Below are positions 35,200-49,595 of a stretch of DNA of 64,000 bases, piece after piece. The notes under the pieces were generated by a model that was not told where the DNA came from, did not search any database, and saw only the letters and a list, made by a program, of their open reading frames with translations. The position numbers and the translations under genes were made by a program. Within the stretch, counting starts at the first letter, position 1; each line of letters starts with the position of its first letter. This DNA comes from Megamerina dolium (lineage: Eukaryota > Arthropoda > Insecta > Diptera > Megamerinidae), in contig OY978528.1 of NCBI GenBank assembly GCA_963854835.1, positions 35,881,335 to 35,945,334 on the forward strand, in the 5' to 3' direction.

Positions 35200-35630
35200 T
35201 AAAAAACATATTTTTTTTTTAGAATCATGATGTGATTTGCTTTACCCAGTCGGATGAAAACCAATCTTTGGTGGGATGCAAAAGTATGTTCTTGAATGTA
35301 TAATTTCACACTTTTCATGCTAAAATCAAGTTCTCGGACTAAACGTTCTCATCACAGAATATATAAATTTTCCTAATAATTGTAATCAGATGAAAACTCT
35401 ACTTCATAGAAAAGTGTGCTGTTGAATGCACGTTTTCATACTTTTGCCGCGGAAATATACAAATATCGAACTGAAACTTGGTCGAAACAATTATAATTGC
35501 ATATTCGATATAATAGGCTGAGTTGGGTAAAAATAACGTCTACCTTCGTACAAAGTTATGCTTCCGAATTTATATTGCCAGACTTTGTGTAAGAAAATTT
35601 CAAGCTATCATGCTGAAAGGTGAAACATTT
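35200..35630 (+). repeat. Degenerate tandem repeat, about three units
   Basis: Recurring blocks: TTTCACACTTTTCATGCTAAAATC (35304-35327, shown in two parts as TTTCACACTTTTCATG and CTAAAATC), TTTTCATACTTTTGCCGC followed by GGAAATA (35433-35457), and a third block near 35578. Between them are TCACAGAATATATAAA and AAACTTGGT. The spacing suggests a unit of about 130-150 bp with strong decay. Confidence 0.45.
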
Positions 35631-38039
35631 GAATTTATTTGCCAAGGAATGGACTTTAGACTGTTAGACTTTTATTTTGCTTGTCAGAAACAGGGTTAAT
35701 ATATCTTTTGACTTACATACACCACATATGTGCTTGTATCTGGGATATGTTTATGTGTTTATAGTATTTTACCATCTTGTGTATGCATACTTGACTATGC
35801 GCGCATACTTATCGCCGTGGGTGTTGAAATTATGACTCTAAGCTAAAGTTGACTTTATCAAAGTCCTCTTTGCATGTTTGTCTGTGTACCTGCCTGCCAG
35901 TGGCCATGTATATACAATATAATAGATATAACTAGTTCAAGGTGTTGCTGAATATCTGTCGCCTGTTGTATTATGCATTGCGACGAACAATGTTTTCCTT
36001 ATTTCTTAATGTAATCGTACCATTGCTGGTTATCATAGTGTAGTATCGTTGAGCAACACTCATAGCAATGTCTGTTTTATTTCCTACACTCTTTGTGACG
36101 CTTCCTACTTACTTACTATTGCATTTGCCGCCTTTGACTGTGTGTTATTCATCAACATCCGTTGACGAGCTTCCGACAATTCTATATCATTGTAATGTCA
36201 TCGTTTAGATGTTCCAGCTTGAAAGCCTGTCCTTTCGACTATGTCATGTAATACGGTGGTGTTATGTAAAAGTATATAAATGCGCTACTTGCCTTTGATA
36301 CACTTGACTTGGATGCATTACGTTTTAGTTATATGAATGAAGTGTGTGTGTGTGTGGGTGGTTGGATCTGTATGACAAAAAGAGGTTTATACGAGAGTAA
36401 ATATAATATTCAAGGTATTTACTTCACTATATCATTTTTAGCATTTCTCTATTTGCAAATTTCTTTTGAGTTTTTAATTTTTTCGCTTTATTATTATGCA
36501 AATTTGCCTGTTTAAATATACTTCATTCACACATACACACTGGTTTCATATTTAAATATAGTACACAGTCCAACGTTCACCAGTGCGTCCATGCATTCGC
36601 ATGATATATATTTAATGCTTTACTGGATCCCTTTCGACAACAGTTTCCAATTGCATTTGGCTTCCGTAATTGCAAAAGATCTTACGTGTTGTTGGTTTAT
36701 CACTTCTTTCACCTGCAAGTTTGTATATGTGTGTCTGTATGTGCATGAGTGTGCTTTTTGTGAAATTAATTTGTAGCATGACATTTACGCTGATTTTATA
36801 ACAATTCCTTTTACTGGTTGAGCACCAAAGTGTCAAGTTTACCAACCAAACAATCTAGTGTATCAGTTTTGTATGTAACGTTTCATTTAGCGTAACATGT
36901 AATGTAAATCTACTTTAGATAGATACATGCTTGTAAGTAGGTAAGTACTTCATTTTAATTACCAAGTATAATATTATTTTCGTTTTCTATATACAATATA
37001 TTCTATTCGCTCTTTCATTTTGTAATATGATACAATACTTGTACTGTAGAGGAAAATTTAAATATCAAGTCGACAACAATGGTCATGCAAAATATTAACT
37101 TGTTTCTCTCGTTGCATTTGTTCAAAGAAGTAAAATTTTTAAATTAACTAAACACCCATCTCAACGCCTTATTATTATAAGTAGTAAATATGTATGCACT
37201 CGTACATATTTTCTTTTCTATTTCAACTTGCATAAACTGATTTCTCCATTTGAGTTAACTTGTCGTAACTCCGTATGTATGGTATGTACTTATTGTCTTG
37301 AGGCCTTTTTATGGTTATTCTTAGCAGAGGCAGTCAGGCAGTAGACATGCTTCAGACATGCTATTTTATTATTTCTGTTGTTGATGTTGTTGTGGTTGCT
37401 TTTGTTATAACTTATTTTTTTGTTATATTTATTTTTAGCTATTATTTTTGTTGTTGGTGTTATTTCATTCTTTAGCAATGGTTAATAAGAAAAATATAGA
37501 GCTATGGCCAAGGGAACTTGAGTAAATGATTTTTATTTTCTCTTGCCATTTAGCTTTTTTACATTTATGTCTCATTCTATGTTGGTTGGCTATTGTTTAC
37601 ATTATGCTTATTTCTTACATTTTTTGTCTGTGTCGCCATTTCTTTGACTACTTTTACATATGCAGATACAATACAATACGAGATATATGAGTAGTGTAAC
37701 AACACTACTGTGGTTACGTTAATCGGAACTTATGCTTGTTAGCTTCATTTTTAAAAGAAATATACAAAATATTTGTATGTAAAAATTGTCTACAATGTAA
37801 GTGAGAGGAAACAAAACACATTCATTTGTATTGGATTGCATTCAAATTGTAGTTGTGTATTTTTTCAAGGTTTTTTAAAGAACTCATTATTTGTTTGAAA
37901 AAAAATAAATTCCTTGAGAACGAAAATACCAAAGTTTAAGGAAAAAGTTATATACTCCGATGTCGCAACGTATATAATGTTTTGCATATTTTAAAGTAAC
38001 GCATTTGATATACTCATTAACATGAATTTATATGAATTT

Positions 38040-38260
38040 TAGCACCGTGGATTATATATACCTGCGAAAATATAAAGCCTTAAAACTAAAACTTGGTATA
38101 TGAAGTTAGTCTAATCACAGAATGGATATATGCGTGCCTAACTTACGTATATGTCAGGCCGTATGTTCTGGACCGTATATTTTCACATTTTATCCGCGAA
38201 AATATAACCCTCCCAAAATAACCATAAAACTGGGTCCATTGAGTAAAAACCACATCTACT
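38040..38260 (+). repeat. Degenerate tandem repeat, two units
   Basis: The blocks CTGCGAAAATATAAAGCC with AAACTTGGTATATGAAG and TAATCACAGAATGG (about 38060-38130), then TTTCACATTTTATCCGCG with AAAATATAACCC and AAACTGGGT (about 38180-38240), match the family at 35200-35630 and, inverted, 29400-29585. Confidence 0.45.
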
Positions 38261-41200
38261 TACCTCCAGCTTAAAAGTAGTTTATTTTAAAGTGATTGTC
38301 TATCTGTCATGGTGTAGGCCATCAAACCGTCGTTATTATTGAAATTCAACACCCCAATTGTAAATTTTTTTTCTAAAAGGAACGCTTTAGAGAAATCCTA
38401 AGTTTTAGTATAAAACAATTCCAATTCTTGAACGAAATATCAGGAATACATCCTATAAATACTTATCTGACTCGATGATCTGTATATAGTGATTTATATG
38501 TCTTTGTGAAATCATCTTTGGTGTCTCATCATTAATTTTAAAGCACTCAATATTAAAGAAAATTATATGTACTCGATAATGAGAAAAAAAGGATTGATTG
38601 AAAGAGCATATTCATTCACGAAATACATTGCAAGCTCAAAATCACAATATGAAAATATAATATTGCTATTGCCAATGTCGTTATACACACATATGTACTT
38701 AGTAAGGATATTATACAAATGAAAGCCAACTGCTGCACATAGAAGACATAGAAGAAGAAGCAATTGGGTAAGTTGTTTCATTTCAGTCAACAGCAGGCAA
38801 CAGCAAACAACAACTAACAATCATTATCGATTGCATATCAATGATATCGGATTCAATACATTCGGTACTTATGCTTTTCTTATACTTCTTCTTTTTTTCC
38901 TCCACCTCCTTTTCCTCCTGCTCCTTCGCCATGTACTTTCTCTTATTTGTTGACGATTTTTGCAATTTCCATCTGTAATGCATTCTGGTTTTTGTGGTCT
39001 TATTTGTACTATGTGGGTATATGTACATACATACGATACATGGTACTATGAATATGAAGCTGATTCAATGGCTGAATGCAAAGTTAATGTCAATATCAAC
39101 AATAAAAACAACAACAACAACAACAGTATCGACGTCAGCAGATGTGACAATATTGAAATTACTTCAATTGTTGTTGTTTTTATTGTTTATTCTTTTCATT
39201 TTTGTAAATTATACTTTGAGTTACAGTCGTTCCTATCCGCGACCATCATATGATTTTCTCTGGATATTGATTATCATGTATATGATGATTACAATGTATG
39301 ATATTATTTTTAAATGCATTTCAATGCCATTATTTACATCAATGACATTATTCTTGACTACAAGTGAATAGTGAAAAAGTGTATTGAGGTTTTACAGTGT
39401 GTTTGGCACTAGAACGTTTCTGTAGTGGATCTGTACGATCTGTAGTGATTATCAATAGGTGATCTAATAAGTTACCATTTTTGCATTATTCAGATCCCTG
39501 AATAAATTACCAGATTGCGGTTACTGTCTATATGAATGTGAACGCTGACTGACTGGCTCTGTCATACAATGTTTTCTACCACCGGTACTAGTGAGAGCAT
39601 AATTGCACTTGAATCTATTACATAGAAAGTTATAGACAGGCATTCTACAATGGACAATCTTTTCTTCCTTTTTGTGTGTGTTTATTTTAGTATAGTAGTG
39701 TTGAGATTGGGATTACACGCAAAGTGATGTCAATGTAATATAGTCTTTTTTCTGTTGTCGTCGTCTTTGCCGATTTCTCTCCTTTTCTCTTATTACCTTA
39801 TTGTATATTTCTCACAATTTATCATTTTGTTTACAACCAGTTTTTGTACTAGCACTTGTAGTCGGTCTTATACTGGCAATTTTCTTTTGTTTATTTATTT
39901 TTTCTTCGACTGCTGTGTATTCTCTTATGAGCTAGCCTCACTGCATACTGATTTGGATACACATTAGTTACGTAGTTTCTTTAGATGTCGAATTTTTTTA
40001 TTTGTTTTTCTTTCGACAATTTTGCAAATTTGTTTGGAATTATTTCTTTGGTTTGTTTATTTTTAGTATTCCTCTCTTTTGTTGTTCTCAACTAGAACCA
40101 AAAAAAAGTGTAGGTTTTATATTTCACATTTGCAAGTCATAAACAAGTTTTTATTTACTCATACATTTCATTAATATGAACATATTTTTTTTTTCTGTTA
40201 TATGAATCTCGTTGTAGCTATATGAACATATTATTTGTATTATTGCTATTCGCTGATTGATATATCTTTACGATGAAGTCATAAATATTGATTTTGTCAA
40301 ATAATGACACATACTGATGTGTCCAAAAAGTAAAGTAAATAATTTTATATAATTATAATACTACTTACTTACTTATATTATAATAATATTTAATATTTTT
40401 TATATTTACACTACTCTACGGCCATAAAATTCCAAGAAATTCAGGTATAGGGGATAGTTAGTATTGACCTCCTTAGTTTAAAGCACATTAAACAAATTTT
40501 TTGTATGGTCAGGATTTTGAGGTTTTGGATTTTTTGGATATCACTTTATTTTTTTTTTGCTAAATGTTAAGTGTGATCAACGCAAATAGTACCACGTTCG
40601 AAAGACAATTAAAGCACGCTTTCAACGACATACAACTTACAACAGGTCAAAATACAAATATTGTAGAATTTTTGCGATTTAAAAAAATTTTGATTTCGAA
40701 AGTTATTCTTTTATAAGCAGTTGTGAAAATCAGGAATGCTTAATTTTATTGTTTAATTGCAAACACTTTATACCCAATGTTACCAAGATCCAGCAAAATT
40801 GAATTTTTGATGATTTTTTTTTTGTAATACTTAAGATTTTAACTATTCATTAAATGCTGTATGATGCTTTGTACTTGCAAATGTTGTTAGTCAAAAAATT
40901 GGTTCGAAAAGTCACGAACAGGGAGAAAGGTGCTATCAAGACATGGAAAAAATAGAAAGACGGTACTTGGGTTTCTGGTATGCAAATATGTTGGGTGACT
41001 ATTGCTGGTTTCTTCCAAGAGAAGATTTTTCCGGAAAAAAAACTAAGAATAAATGCAGGATTTCATTTTAAACTAAGTCCTTCATAATTAAAATAGCTTC
41101 ATTAATGAACGGGATATCGCAAGTTGAAATTTAAGTTCATAGTTGTCAAATATAAAAATTTCTTTAATAAATGTATATTTTTATTGCTAATAATGTACAT

Positions 41201-44200
41201 ATTTTGTTATTTACTTTACTTTAAGTGTATTTTAATTTTGTTTCGCAAGCTCTCTGACTGACTGCCCACTTATTTTTATTTTGTTTTCTGTGGTAGTAGC
41301 GCACCTAATTATACCTGTTATATATGTATTTGTGATTTGTATAAATTAATTCATTCTGGTTACATACTATATATTGTTATTGTATTTTATTACTCTATTA
41401 CACTTTCATTTTTTAGTTTCTTTTAATTTTATGCCACCACACAATATTTCGTCTATTTTAACTACTTAGTTGCTATTTTTCTTGTATATACAGATTACAT
41501 ATTTCATTATTTGCATTTTTCGCAAGAAAGCGAATTAACTCAAGTAAAGAGAAGTAGAAAAAAACCTGTAGAATTTCTCATTAAAGTGGTTTTCTATGTT
41601 TTGTATTGCATGTCGTTTTTTGTGATTTATTTTTATTTTCATGTTTGCGGTTCGCATATCATTGACCTTGTAGTAAATACAAAAACTACAATACAAAAAT
41701 AAGCGAAACATAAAGTATCATAATGCTGCTGTTGGCTAAAAAATTAAGTAATATAAAAATATAAAAATAGTTTACTAATTTTGAGGTTGTCTGATGGAAA
41801 ATAAGATTTTCATCCAGATTTTGCAGGTTTAGGGTCATACAATTATTGTTTATTTCCAAATTTTAATTGTTATTGGTTTAAAACATTGCATATGTTTCAT
41901 GTTTCTGCATTTTATAATGATAACGGTGTGTTTTTGATTATGCATTAAATAGTATTCCGTTTTCATTATGCAATTAACATTATTTAATTATTCGGAGGAT
42001 TTCTACTGTGTTATTTCATTGTATTGAATCAACCGGCTCATTCTCTCAATTACGAAGACTCAATGCCTCAACAAACCTAAAATATTATTAGAAATCATGC
42101 ACCCACGATTTTTCGTGCTTCTTTATATTCTTATCGGTACTTTTACTACTTATGTGTATCAGAAATGGTATATTTTAAATGCTCATTGCTGGTGCATCAA
42201 TCTCAAACTTCCTAAATTTGCGTAGTCGTCCTTGTGGCTGTTTGGAGCTTTCGGTTTCGGCAATCATAACGACCTTCTTTTTTTAATACAATTCTTATCG
42301 CTTTTTGTTTTTTTTCATATTGAAATAGATATGAGAGATTTGTGTCATACCTCGGCAGTAGAAATGATTAATTGAAGAAGCATTAGAAGACAGCAAGTTC
42401 TCTTATGGAAATTATTATTGAGAAACTTTACTGAAATTATGCTGAAATACTACATGGAGTGCTAAATCTTAGAATTGACAAAGAAAGCCCAATTTTTTTG
42501 GCAACATCTATTTGTATTCTGTAATATACATAGTATATCCGTTCTAGATCGATATACTTTATCCACTTATCGCTCCATGTAGTACATCAAATCATCAATC
42601 AAATAGAATCTTTTAATATGTTTTCTTAAACTCAATTCAATAAATGAATTATATATATTGTTACTATATCAAAACCACATGTATTCTACAGTGAATTTGT
42701 GTTAATTTGAGTTTTTACTTTGCATTAAAGTAATGTATAATGAATACAGTATATTTACCAGTATAATTACAGCTCATGGTTGATGAAAACAGGTAAAAAG
42801 TGAAAATCAAGAAATAATACATTTTCTACCTTCTTACATATATAATCACAACTAAGATGTCAATATGCTTGCTTATAAGCCTAAAGTATGCAAATGTATT
42901 TACCTTGTGAATACTAACATTTCAACACCTTCAAACAGATATACAAAAGAACACTCATGCTCGTACTCGATGAAACGAAATGAATATGTCGGCAAAAGAA
43001 AAGACAATAATAAGAATTTAGTCATTAACATTCAAACGAAGGACGTTGTATACTGCTGGTATACCTGTAGTATTGCAACATATGTATGAAGGTGTTCTGT
43101 TTTATAATATTTTAAATTCTTGTATACACATAACTTGTTGGCATTCATCAATTAATCAAACAATCAATCAATAAATCGATATGTACATTAGTTGTATATT
43201 GGCATGAATTTGCATGTATGCATCTTTGTTGGAAGCCATATAATGTTGTGCTCTAGAGACTTGGTAGACATCGTTGTCTTATTGTTTTTGTCTTCTACTT
43301 CAGTAGCAATAACACTCAGGTCTTAAAGTACACACTTTTTGATTCAATTGATTACTTGTTATCCCAGTAAGGTTTTATATTCTTACTATGGCAGATATTA
43401 CTAATAATATGTGGTACACAGATAGGTAGGTGTGCATTTTAATTGACATGACATGGTAGTTTCATATTAATTTGATATTGTGTAACTATTTATGTATATT
43501 TATTTATTTTTTAGTTGTCCTTTCTTAACTATTTTGATAAACATCAAGTTAATTATTATATATGTATTTGTATTTGTATAAGAATATTTACATTATGTAA
43601 GGTAATAGGTTTACTTGTGTTTACCTATGCATAGGTACATTGGTATGTACTCGTATAAGTATACATATAATTGTGCACATGTAAATATTTCTAATGAACA
43701 AAGTATACAACTGTACAAATACTTTGAAAATGTTATTTACATATAATGAAATTGAGTTGAATATATTATATATGCCTACAATATGATATACTCGTATTAT
43801 TATTATAAAATATAAATACGTAAGCAAAGAAATTTGATTACAAATTGTAATTAAATTAATTGAATCCTCTTACGTAGTGCGTATCACACACTCGTAGCTA
43901 TAAATATGTTGTAGGTGACACAAAGAAAATTACTTTGATTAATTTGATGAAAGAATTGGACTTTTCTTAACCAAATATTATATAAAAATTATGCGATTTT
44001 ATATATTCATCGGCATGAAGTTTTTAAAAAATCCTTGTCAATCAATGCACCGCTGATAATAAACTTTAATATATCTGACTGACTTTCTCTTCTTCTGAAA
44101 CGATATATTTTTGCTGTAAACAATAATTACTTTATATTTGCAGCTATAATATACAGCCCTTGTAACTGTACTCATTTTTGGTCAAGCACTTGTCAGCTCT

Positions 44201-44898
44201 TTCATTTTGAAATATTTTTACAGCAAACCCATTTCGATGCTATAACAAATGTTGAACATAAATGCACTACATTCATATGTCTCCACTGTATTTTTTTTCC
44301 TTCATCTATCAACATAATTGGGTTTGTATGCGGTTTCTATTTCACTTTTTACACCCCATGTCTGGTACAAAGAACCAATCATATCCATAGCTACGTAGAA
44401 TCACCATCAGTATCAACGCTATGTACAAAATACATACAGATATTCATTTCAATCAATACTTATGTAGCAGTATGTCCAAAACGGAAAAGGTACAAATGAA
44501 AGTAAATTTATTATGTTGAATTTCGAAATTTTAAAATTCGTTTTGTATATAAAATCCACCCTAATGGTGCAAACCGAAAAGCAGCCCACTGAATATCCTT
44601 TCATCAGAGGGTCGTAAAAATAATTTTTATTCAAATTTCACAACAATCCATGGTAGAGTTGTTGTTGTTGTTGGTTGGTGTTTTGATATTTGAAATTTTT
44701 GCATCAATAAAGTGGATCAAACTTGTATGGAAAATGTTAAAGTTGCTTCGATTTGAGAGTTTCGGATGGTAAAACTATTGTTTTCATCTACATAAACTTT
44801 ATGTCAATCTTTGCCCAATTTGAGTAAAGTTTAATGGACCCAGCACATTCATATATGGAAAATTCTTATTTAATATTAGTAAGGTGCCGTGGGTGTAG

Positions 44899-45188
44899 AT
44901 GGCTGCCGTTGCTCAGTGGTTAGTGAGTTGGTGTTCTGACCTGTAGGTCGTGATTTGAATCCTCGGCTGAAGCGTAAATTTATTGTTGAAAAGATTTTTC
45001 TTTCGAACGGTACTCACCTGTCGGCAAGCAATTGGCAATTCTTCCGACAGAACTTTGTGACAAAGCTCAGAAAAAGTGATATCACATGGGTCTAAAATAA
45101 GCAGGTCCCTAGCACACGCACACGTACTGAAAGAAAAGCTCGGCTAAAGAGACCTTCGGGGCTTATAAATGCCACATATTTATTTATT
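44899..45188 (+). mobile_element. tRNA-derived SINE, copy 2
   Basis: Collinear with the copy at 29644-30009: head ATGGCTGCCGTTGCTCAGTG with A box TTGCTCAGTGG (44909-44919) and a weaker B box GATTTGAATCC (44952-44962), the core CACCTGTCGGCAAGC, GTGACAAAGCTCAGAAAAAG, and a 3' end TGCCACATATTTATTTATT. It lacks two internal segments present in copy 1 (after the core hairpin and after the GTGAT block). No clear target duplication was resolved. Confidence 0.85.
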
Positions 45189-45657
45189 ATATTTAAGGTT
45201 TTTTCAATCAATATAGAATTATAATTCTTTGATGTTGATTGATGGATTTTGCACTTTGGAATTTGAATTTGTTATTTGATTTTCTAAAACTTCTTTAGTT
45301 TTAGAGATATTGGTTTCTAGTTCACGGAATGAGGCTATATGTAACGGATGGTGTTTTAGGTGTTTATGTTCTTTTAATTGGAAGAATTTTTCTTGTCCTT
45401 GTCCAAATTCTATTCTATTACCGCTAAAACTAGACAAGTTAACTCTTACAGATTATTTAATTTTGAGAAATTGACTTAAAAAACAAAAAAATTCGGACCG
45501 TTGGATCAAGGTGACAGCGCTTATTGAAAATTTTGGCAACTTTGCTTTTTGGAATCACTTGAATATAAAATTTGGATGATTTTTTCTCGTCTTTGTTGTT
45601 GACATTTTATCAGCTCATATACCCGTTGATATCTCTGAAGGAAATGAAAATAACGTA

Positions 45658-45948
45658 TTATATTTGAAATGTAGAAATGAGCAAGTTACTATCGATTAAA
45701 ATACCATAACGACCATATCTGCTTCCATTTGTCATACGCACCCTTCGAAGCAGCGACATCATATTGTTATGATTTTGTTTCAGCGATCCATACACATGTG
45801 CATTCATCCATCGACCAAAGGTATTGCCATTACTGACATAACCGGCATTGTCATATCCATTAATGGCACTACCACTTATCAACTTACCATTACCACTACG
45901 ACGATTATACCCATCACCATTACCACGACCAATCAACTTTGGCGACAT
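45658..45948 (-). CDS. Unrecognised 96-codon ORF, possible nested small gene
   Basis: Opens with an ATG at 45948 (MSPKLIGRGNGDGYNRRSG) and stays open to a TAA at 45658, in DNA less AT-rich than its flanks. The product is rich in Gly, Asn, Arg and Ser, with no signal peptide, membrane segment or known domain. Codon use looks mixed rather than purely AT-driven (GCC, GTC, ACC, CTG occur). An in-frame stop lies 24 nt upstream of the ATG. The opposite strand is also open, and part of the composition comes from a GGTAATGGT-like repeat, so this may be a repeat artefact or regulatory DNA. No function is proposed. Confidence 0.25.
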   Translation of the reverse strand: MSPKLIGRGNGDGYNRRSGNGKLISGSAINGYDNAGYVSNGNTFGRWMNAHVYGSLKQNHNNMMSLLRRVRMTNGSRYGRYGILIDSNLLISTFQI

Positions 45949-46871
45949 ACTGCTGCTTTTCCTGTTTTAGTATTTTCTTCTTCTTGTGTTTTTGGCTTTT
46001 CCGATTTTTTCATTTTCGTTGTTGTTGTAATATACATATGTACACATCCTTACGAGTACATACATACGTATATAGCATTAACAAATGTTGCATAATCAAA
46101 AGTGTGATACGAGAACTACAAGCAGCATCCATCTATCTATCCCTCAGTGTAATATGTGGGTGATGATTGTTATGATAAATGTGAGTTATGAATGAGTGAG
46201 AATGGTGAGAATGTATGTATGAAAGGATGCATACTGAAATGAATGGTGGTTGGTTGGGTTTTTATTTTTGTCCCCTTGTCACTGACAATATACAAAATTG
46301 TTGCTTGGATAAATGTTCATCACTATTGTGTCTCGTTTTTTGTTGACATTCAACAACGTTCAACGACCCTTATTTACTTATGCAATTCCCTTACATGTGT
46401 GTAAATATATTTGTGTGTGCAATCATGCTATAAAATGATAAATATTTAAATAAAATGTTAATATTTGGTATTAAAATACTTGAATACAATAAAATTATAA
46501 ATATATGAGATTATATGAGAAACATTCATAAATTTTTCAAGGTATTAAAGAGTCTACTGTGGAGTTCCTTTTTTTTTTGTTCAACACTGTAAATAATGTT
46601 ACCACAAGACAGATGAAGGAAAAGGAAAATAGAGGAAGAAACAGCGCAAAAAAAAAAGAATCAATTTACTGCATTATAATGAAGGTACTTGTCATTTATA
46701 TTGTAAGTATGTATGTATTTGAATATATCTCCAATACAACGGCGGCAACAGCTATAGCAACAGAGTTATTGGCACGTGTCTGCATATTTTTTCTACCGCC
46801 ATATTGTATGCAACTGCTGTTAAGCAAATAGAGCAAATTCACAAGTACAATTCGGATATGATTCAGCCAAC

Positions 46872-46903
46872 CAGTCAGTCCGTCAGTCAGTCAGTCAGTC
46901 AGC
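46872..46903. repeat. (CAGT)n tetranucleotide repeat
   Basis: CAGTCAGTC-CGTCAGTCAGTC-type array of about 32 bp with one interruption. Confidence 0.9.
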
Positions 46904-47127
46904 CGTATAAGCACTTCATCTCAAACGATCAAAACGTGCAACAGCGCATTGCAACCCCTAATTCTTACGCCAAAGGCAAAAAAAAAAAGGCATCAGCATC
47001 GTTATGACGTACAGTCAATGCTATTACGAGTGCTTGATAGTCTAAGAGCCTTTTCCATGTTGTGGCATTTCGTTGTGATTATTGCTGCTTTTGTTTTACA
47101 GTTAATGTTAGCATTGCTGTATCTGCT

Positions 47128-47146
47128 CCTGCTGCTGCTGCTGCTA
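47128..47146. repeat. (CTG)n microsatellite
   Basis: A short CTG run following CTCCTG. It accounts for the Leu-, Ala- or Ser-rich frames on both strands. Confidence 0.85.
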
Positions 47147-49595
47147 CTGCTATTGTTGCAGCCACTTCTATCATAACATTCAATAGACCATGTGACCATT
47201 TGCGAAAATTACTGCAATGTAATCATGCGTACAGTCGAAACAGTAATGGCACAATGCTAGCTATAATATATATAGATACGATATATAATACCCGTACTGT
47301 ACTATAATAATATCATTTCTTGTTCCTGCATACAAGATGTTGCATCACAATTTTGTAAATTAAGCAAAAGAAAGGTGGGGAAAAAAAGGAAAATTCATAA
47401 TTTTAGACAATTTTTCATATGACAATAGATGGAGTGTGCTGTGCTTTCAATTGGAAGAGAAGATATATTTTTTTGCACTTGCCTTAAATATTATAACAGC
47501 TAGTTTCTAGTTTTTTGTTTTTTTGTTTTTTTGTTCAATATCGCAAAAATGAATTTTGACTAGCCTATTTGTTCTTAATTAAAAAAAGTTTTTATGAAAA
47601 CTTTGTGCACTTTCAAAAATCATCTTTAATTAAGAAACGACTGACGTTTCTAACAGGAATAATAAGTAGTGTTTCACTCATTTTTTACAAACATTAGTCG
47701 TGCGTAAAAAAAAAATATTAAATGGAAAATAAATGCACTCCTACTACTTCTATGAAGTATTACTCTAATATTCCAAACTTTTTCATTAGAATCTTACTTA
47801 ACGAAGGAATTAATGAATGAATTTCAAATTCATTCCATTTCACTTTACATTGCTAAGAGCAGCTATTACTCCAATTACTCTTGGTTCTTATTGTATGTAC
47901 ACATGTATGTATCATATGTATAGTAGGAATGTACTCCACTAAAATTCAACTCATTTAAAATCTTTGAAGCATATGTTCATACAATAAGGAAGTACAAGTA
48001 TATAGAATATGGCAGAGAAGAAAATTATGTACCAATGACTGAATGGTACTACTCTTATGTATTACTATTTTATATACGATTTTATATAATGTGCATGAAT
48101 ATACTAAATATTACCATAAGTAACCATGTGCATATTTATGTATATGTCTTTTGCTTACACACACTTACATAAATAAAAACAGAAATGTATACATTCGACC
48201 AAGCATACTTTAAACATTCGTTTTCAAAATTTATGTAATGGTCCCTTATGTGGATTTCTTAAACATTTGCTCATTGTTTTCCCTCTCATATCGAATAGAA
48301 GGAACTTTGAACAGATTTGCATATGATTTGCATAATTTGCTCACTCTACTTATTGCTTTTGTTGCTCCTGCTATTGTGATTGCACATTACATTTTTTTTT
48401 TTTGGCTAAATTGTACTACAACATATGTATTTACATAGGTACGTATATATATATTTATTGCCAAGTTAATGATGTTGAGTACTTTAATTTTATATATTTT
48501 AAGAAAGAAGTCGCTCAAGCATTGTTTTCTATTTGATTAAAATATTACTTGCCAGTTGCTATGTGTGTACGTGAGGCGTTTGTTGTGGTGATAAATTAAT
48601 GAATCAATTAGGTAGTGAATGTGTGGTAATTTTTCTTAAATGCTAAGGTATACAAAAAACATTTTTTTATAATACTTGAGTTGCTACATGTGTATATATA
48701 TATATATTCCTCCCATATCATACACTTACCACTATGTACCATACGTCACGTTCTATACATACATACTCGCAATTTGTATTGATTTTGCGTGACATTAGCG
48801 TTTTGATTTCAATGCCGTTATTTGATATTTTTTCTTAGACTCGAAATCTGAACTAATTCCTGTTATTATTCCGCACCTATGTTGCGCCTTTGTACTCGCA
48901 TATAAATTTAGTAAATAAAATCAGTAAAATATCCCCTATTTGTTGTAATCAATGTAACTACATACATATGTTCTCTTTTCTACCCTGCGGGATACTTACA
49001 AACACTCGCATCGTGTACTTGGGTACTTGGGTTTTGATTATGGCCCTTTGATGTGTATTACGTACCACCTATTTTCTGATAGTCAAAATGTTTGAATTCC
49101 TTCCTTGTACGTATGTACGTAGTACTCTTTGATTGATATCAAAAGGGTTAACATTTTATTTTGATATTGGTTTATTTTTGATTGCTCAAATGCACGGTAA
49201 AGAGGGTTGAAGAGAAACAAACAAACAAAAAACTCATTCATACATACAATTGGTATAATTTTATGATAATTGCGTCCGTGTATAATCTTTGAATGCGGCA
49301 GGAAAAATTTAACAAACGATTATTTGTATATATGTGTATCAAAGAAATTGATGAATAAATAAATTGAATTAACAACTACACAATTACAAGTATTTTCTTG
49401 TGAGGAGTGTCAAAAATGAAAAATAAATTTTCAAGAGTATTAACTTCGATAAAAATTTCTGCGAATAAGCTTTAACTTTAATTAAATGTAAATGAAGGAA
49501 TGCAAAATTAAATTAAGAGAATTAGTAATAAAACGTAGTGTAATGTAGTGTAAAGCATTAGTCTGTATATGGAATTTAATATTTGAGCTTTTAAC

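Larger units (their letters stand above)
30433..44898. other. Long non-coding stretch (putative intron)
   Basis: 14.5 kb without a supported gene. It contains the degenerate repeat units at 35200-35630 and 38040-38260 and a CAA run at about 39108-39126. Less AT-rich islands occur near 33225-33480 and 38690-39270, with no assignable coding frame. Open frames in the latter island overlap on both strands and are rich in repeat-derived residues. Confidence 0.5.
45189..49595. other. Non-coding stretch with one candidate small ORF
   Basis: Apart from the minus-strand frame at 45658-45948, no gene is supported. Microsatellites lie at 46872-46903 and 47128-47146, and a TA run at about 48692-48707. 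The frames around 46949-47307 come from CTG-rich repeats. Confidence 0.5.

Noticed and set aside
36936..36946. GTAG|GTAAGT junction as a second recursive splice site
   Set aside because: The upstream sequence is purine/AT mixed with no pyrimidine tract or branch-like word.
40900..41060. Possible transposase fragment (frame with DYCWFLPREDF)
   Set aside because: A single short phrase without any second motif; not enough to assign a family.
46949..47307. Overlapping ORFs on both strands with Leu, Ala or Ser runs
   Set aside because: Explained by the CTG microsatellite; no domain or start context.
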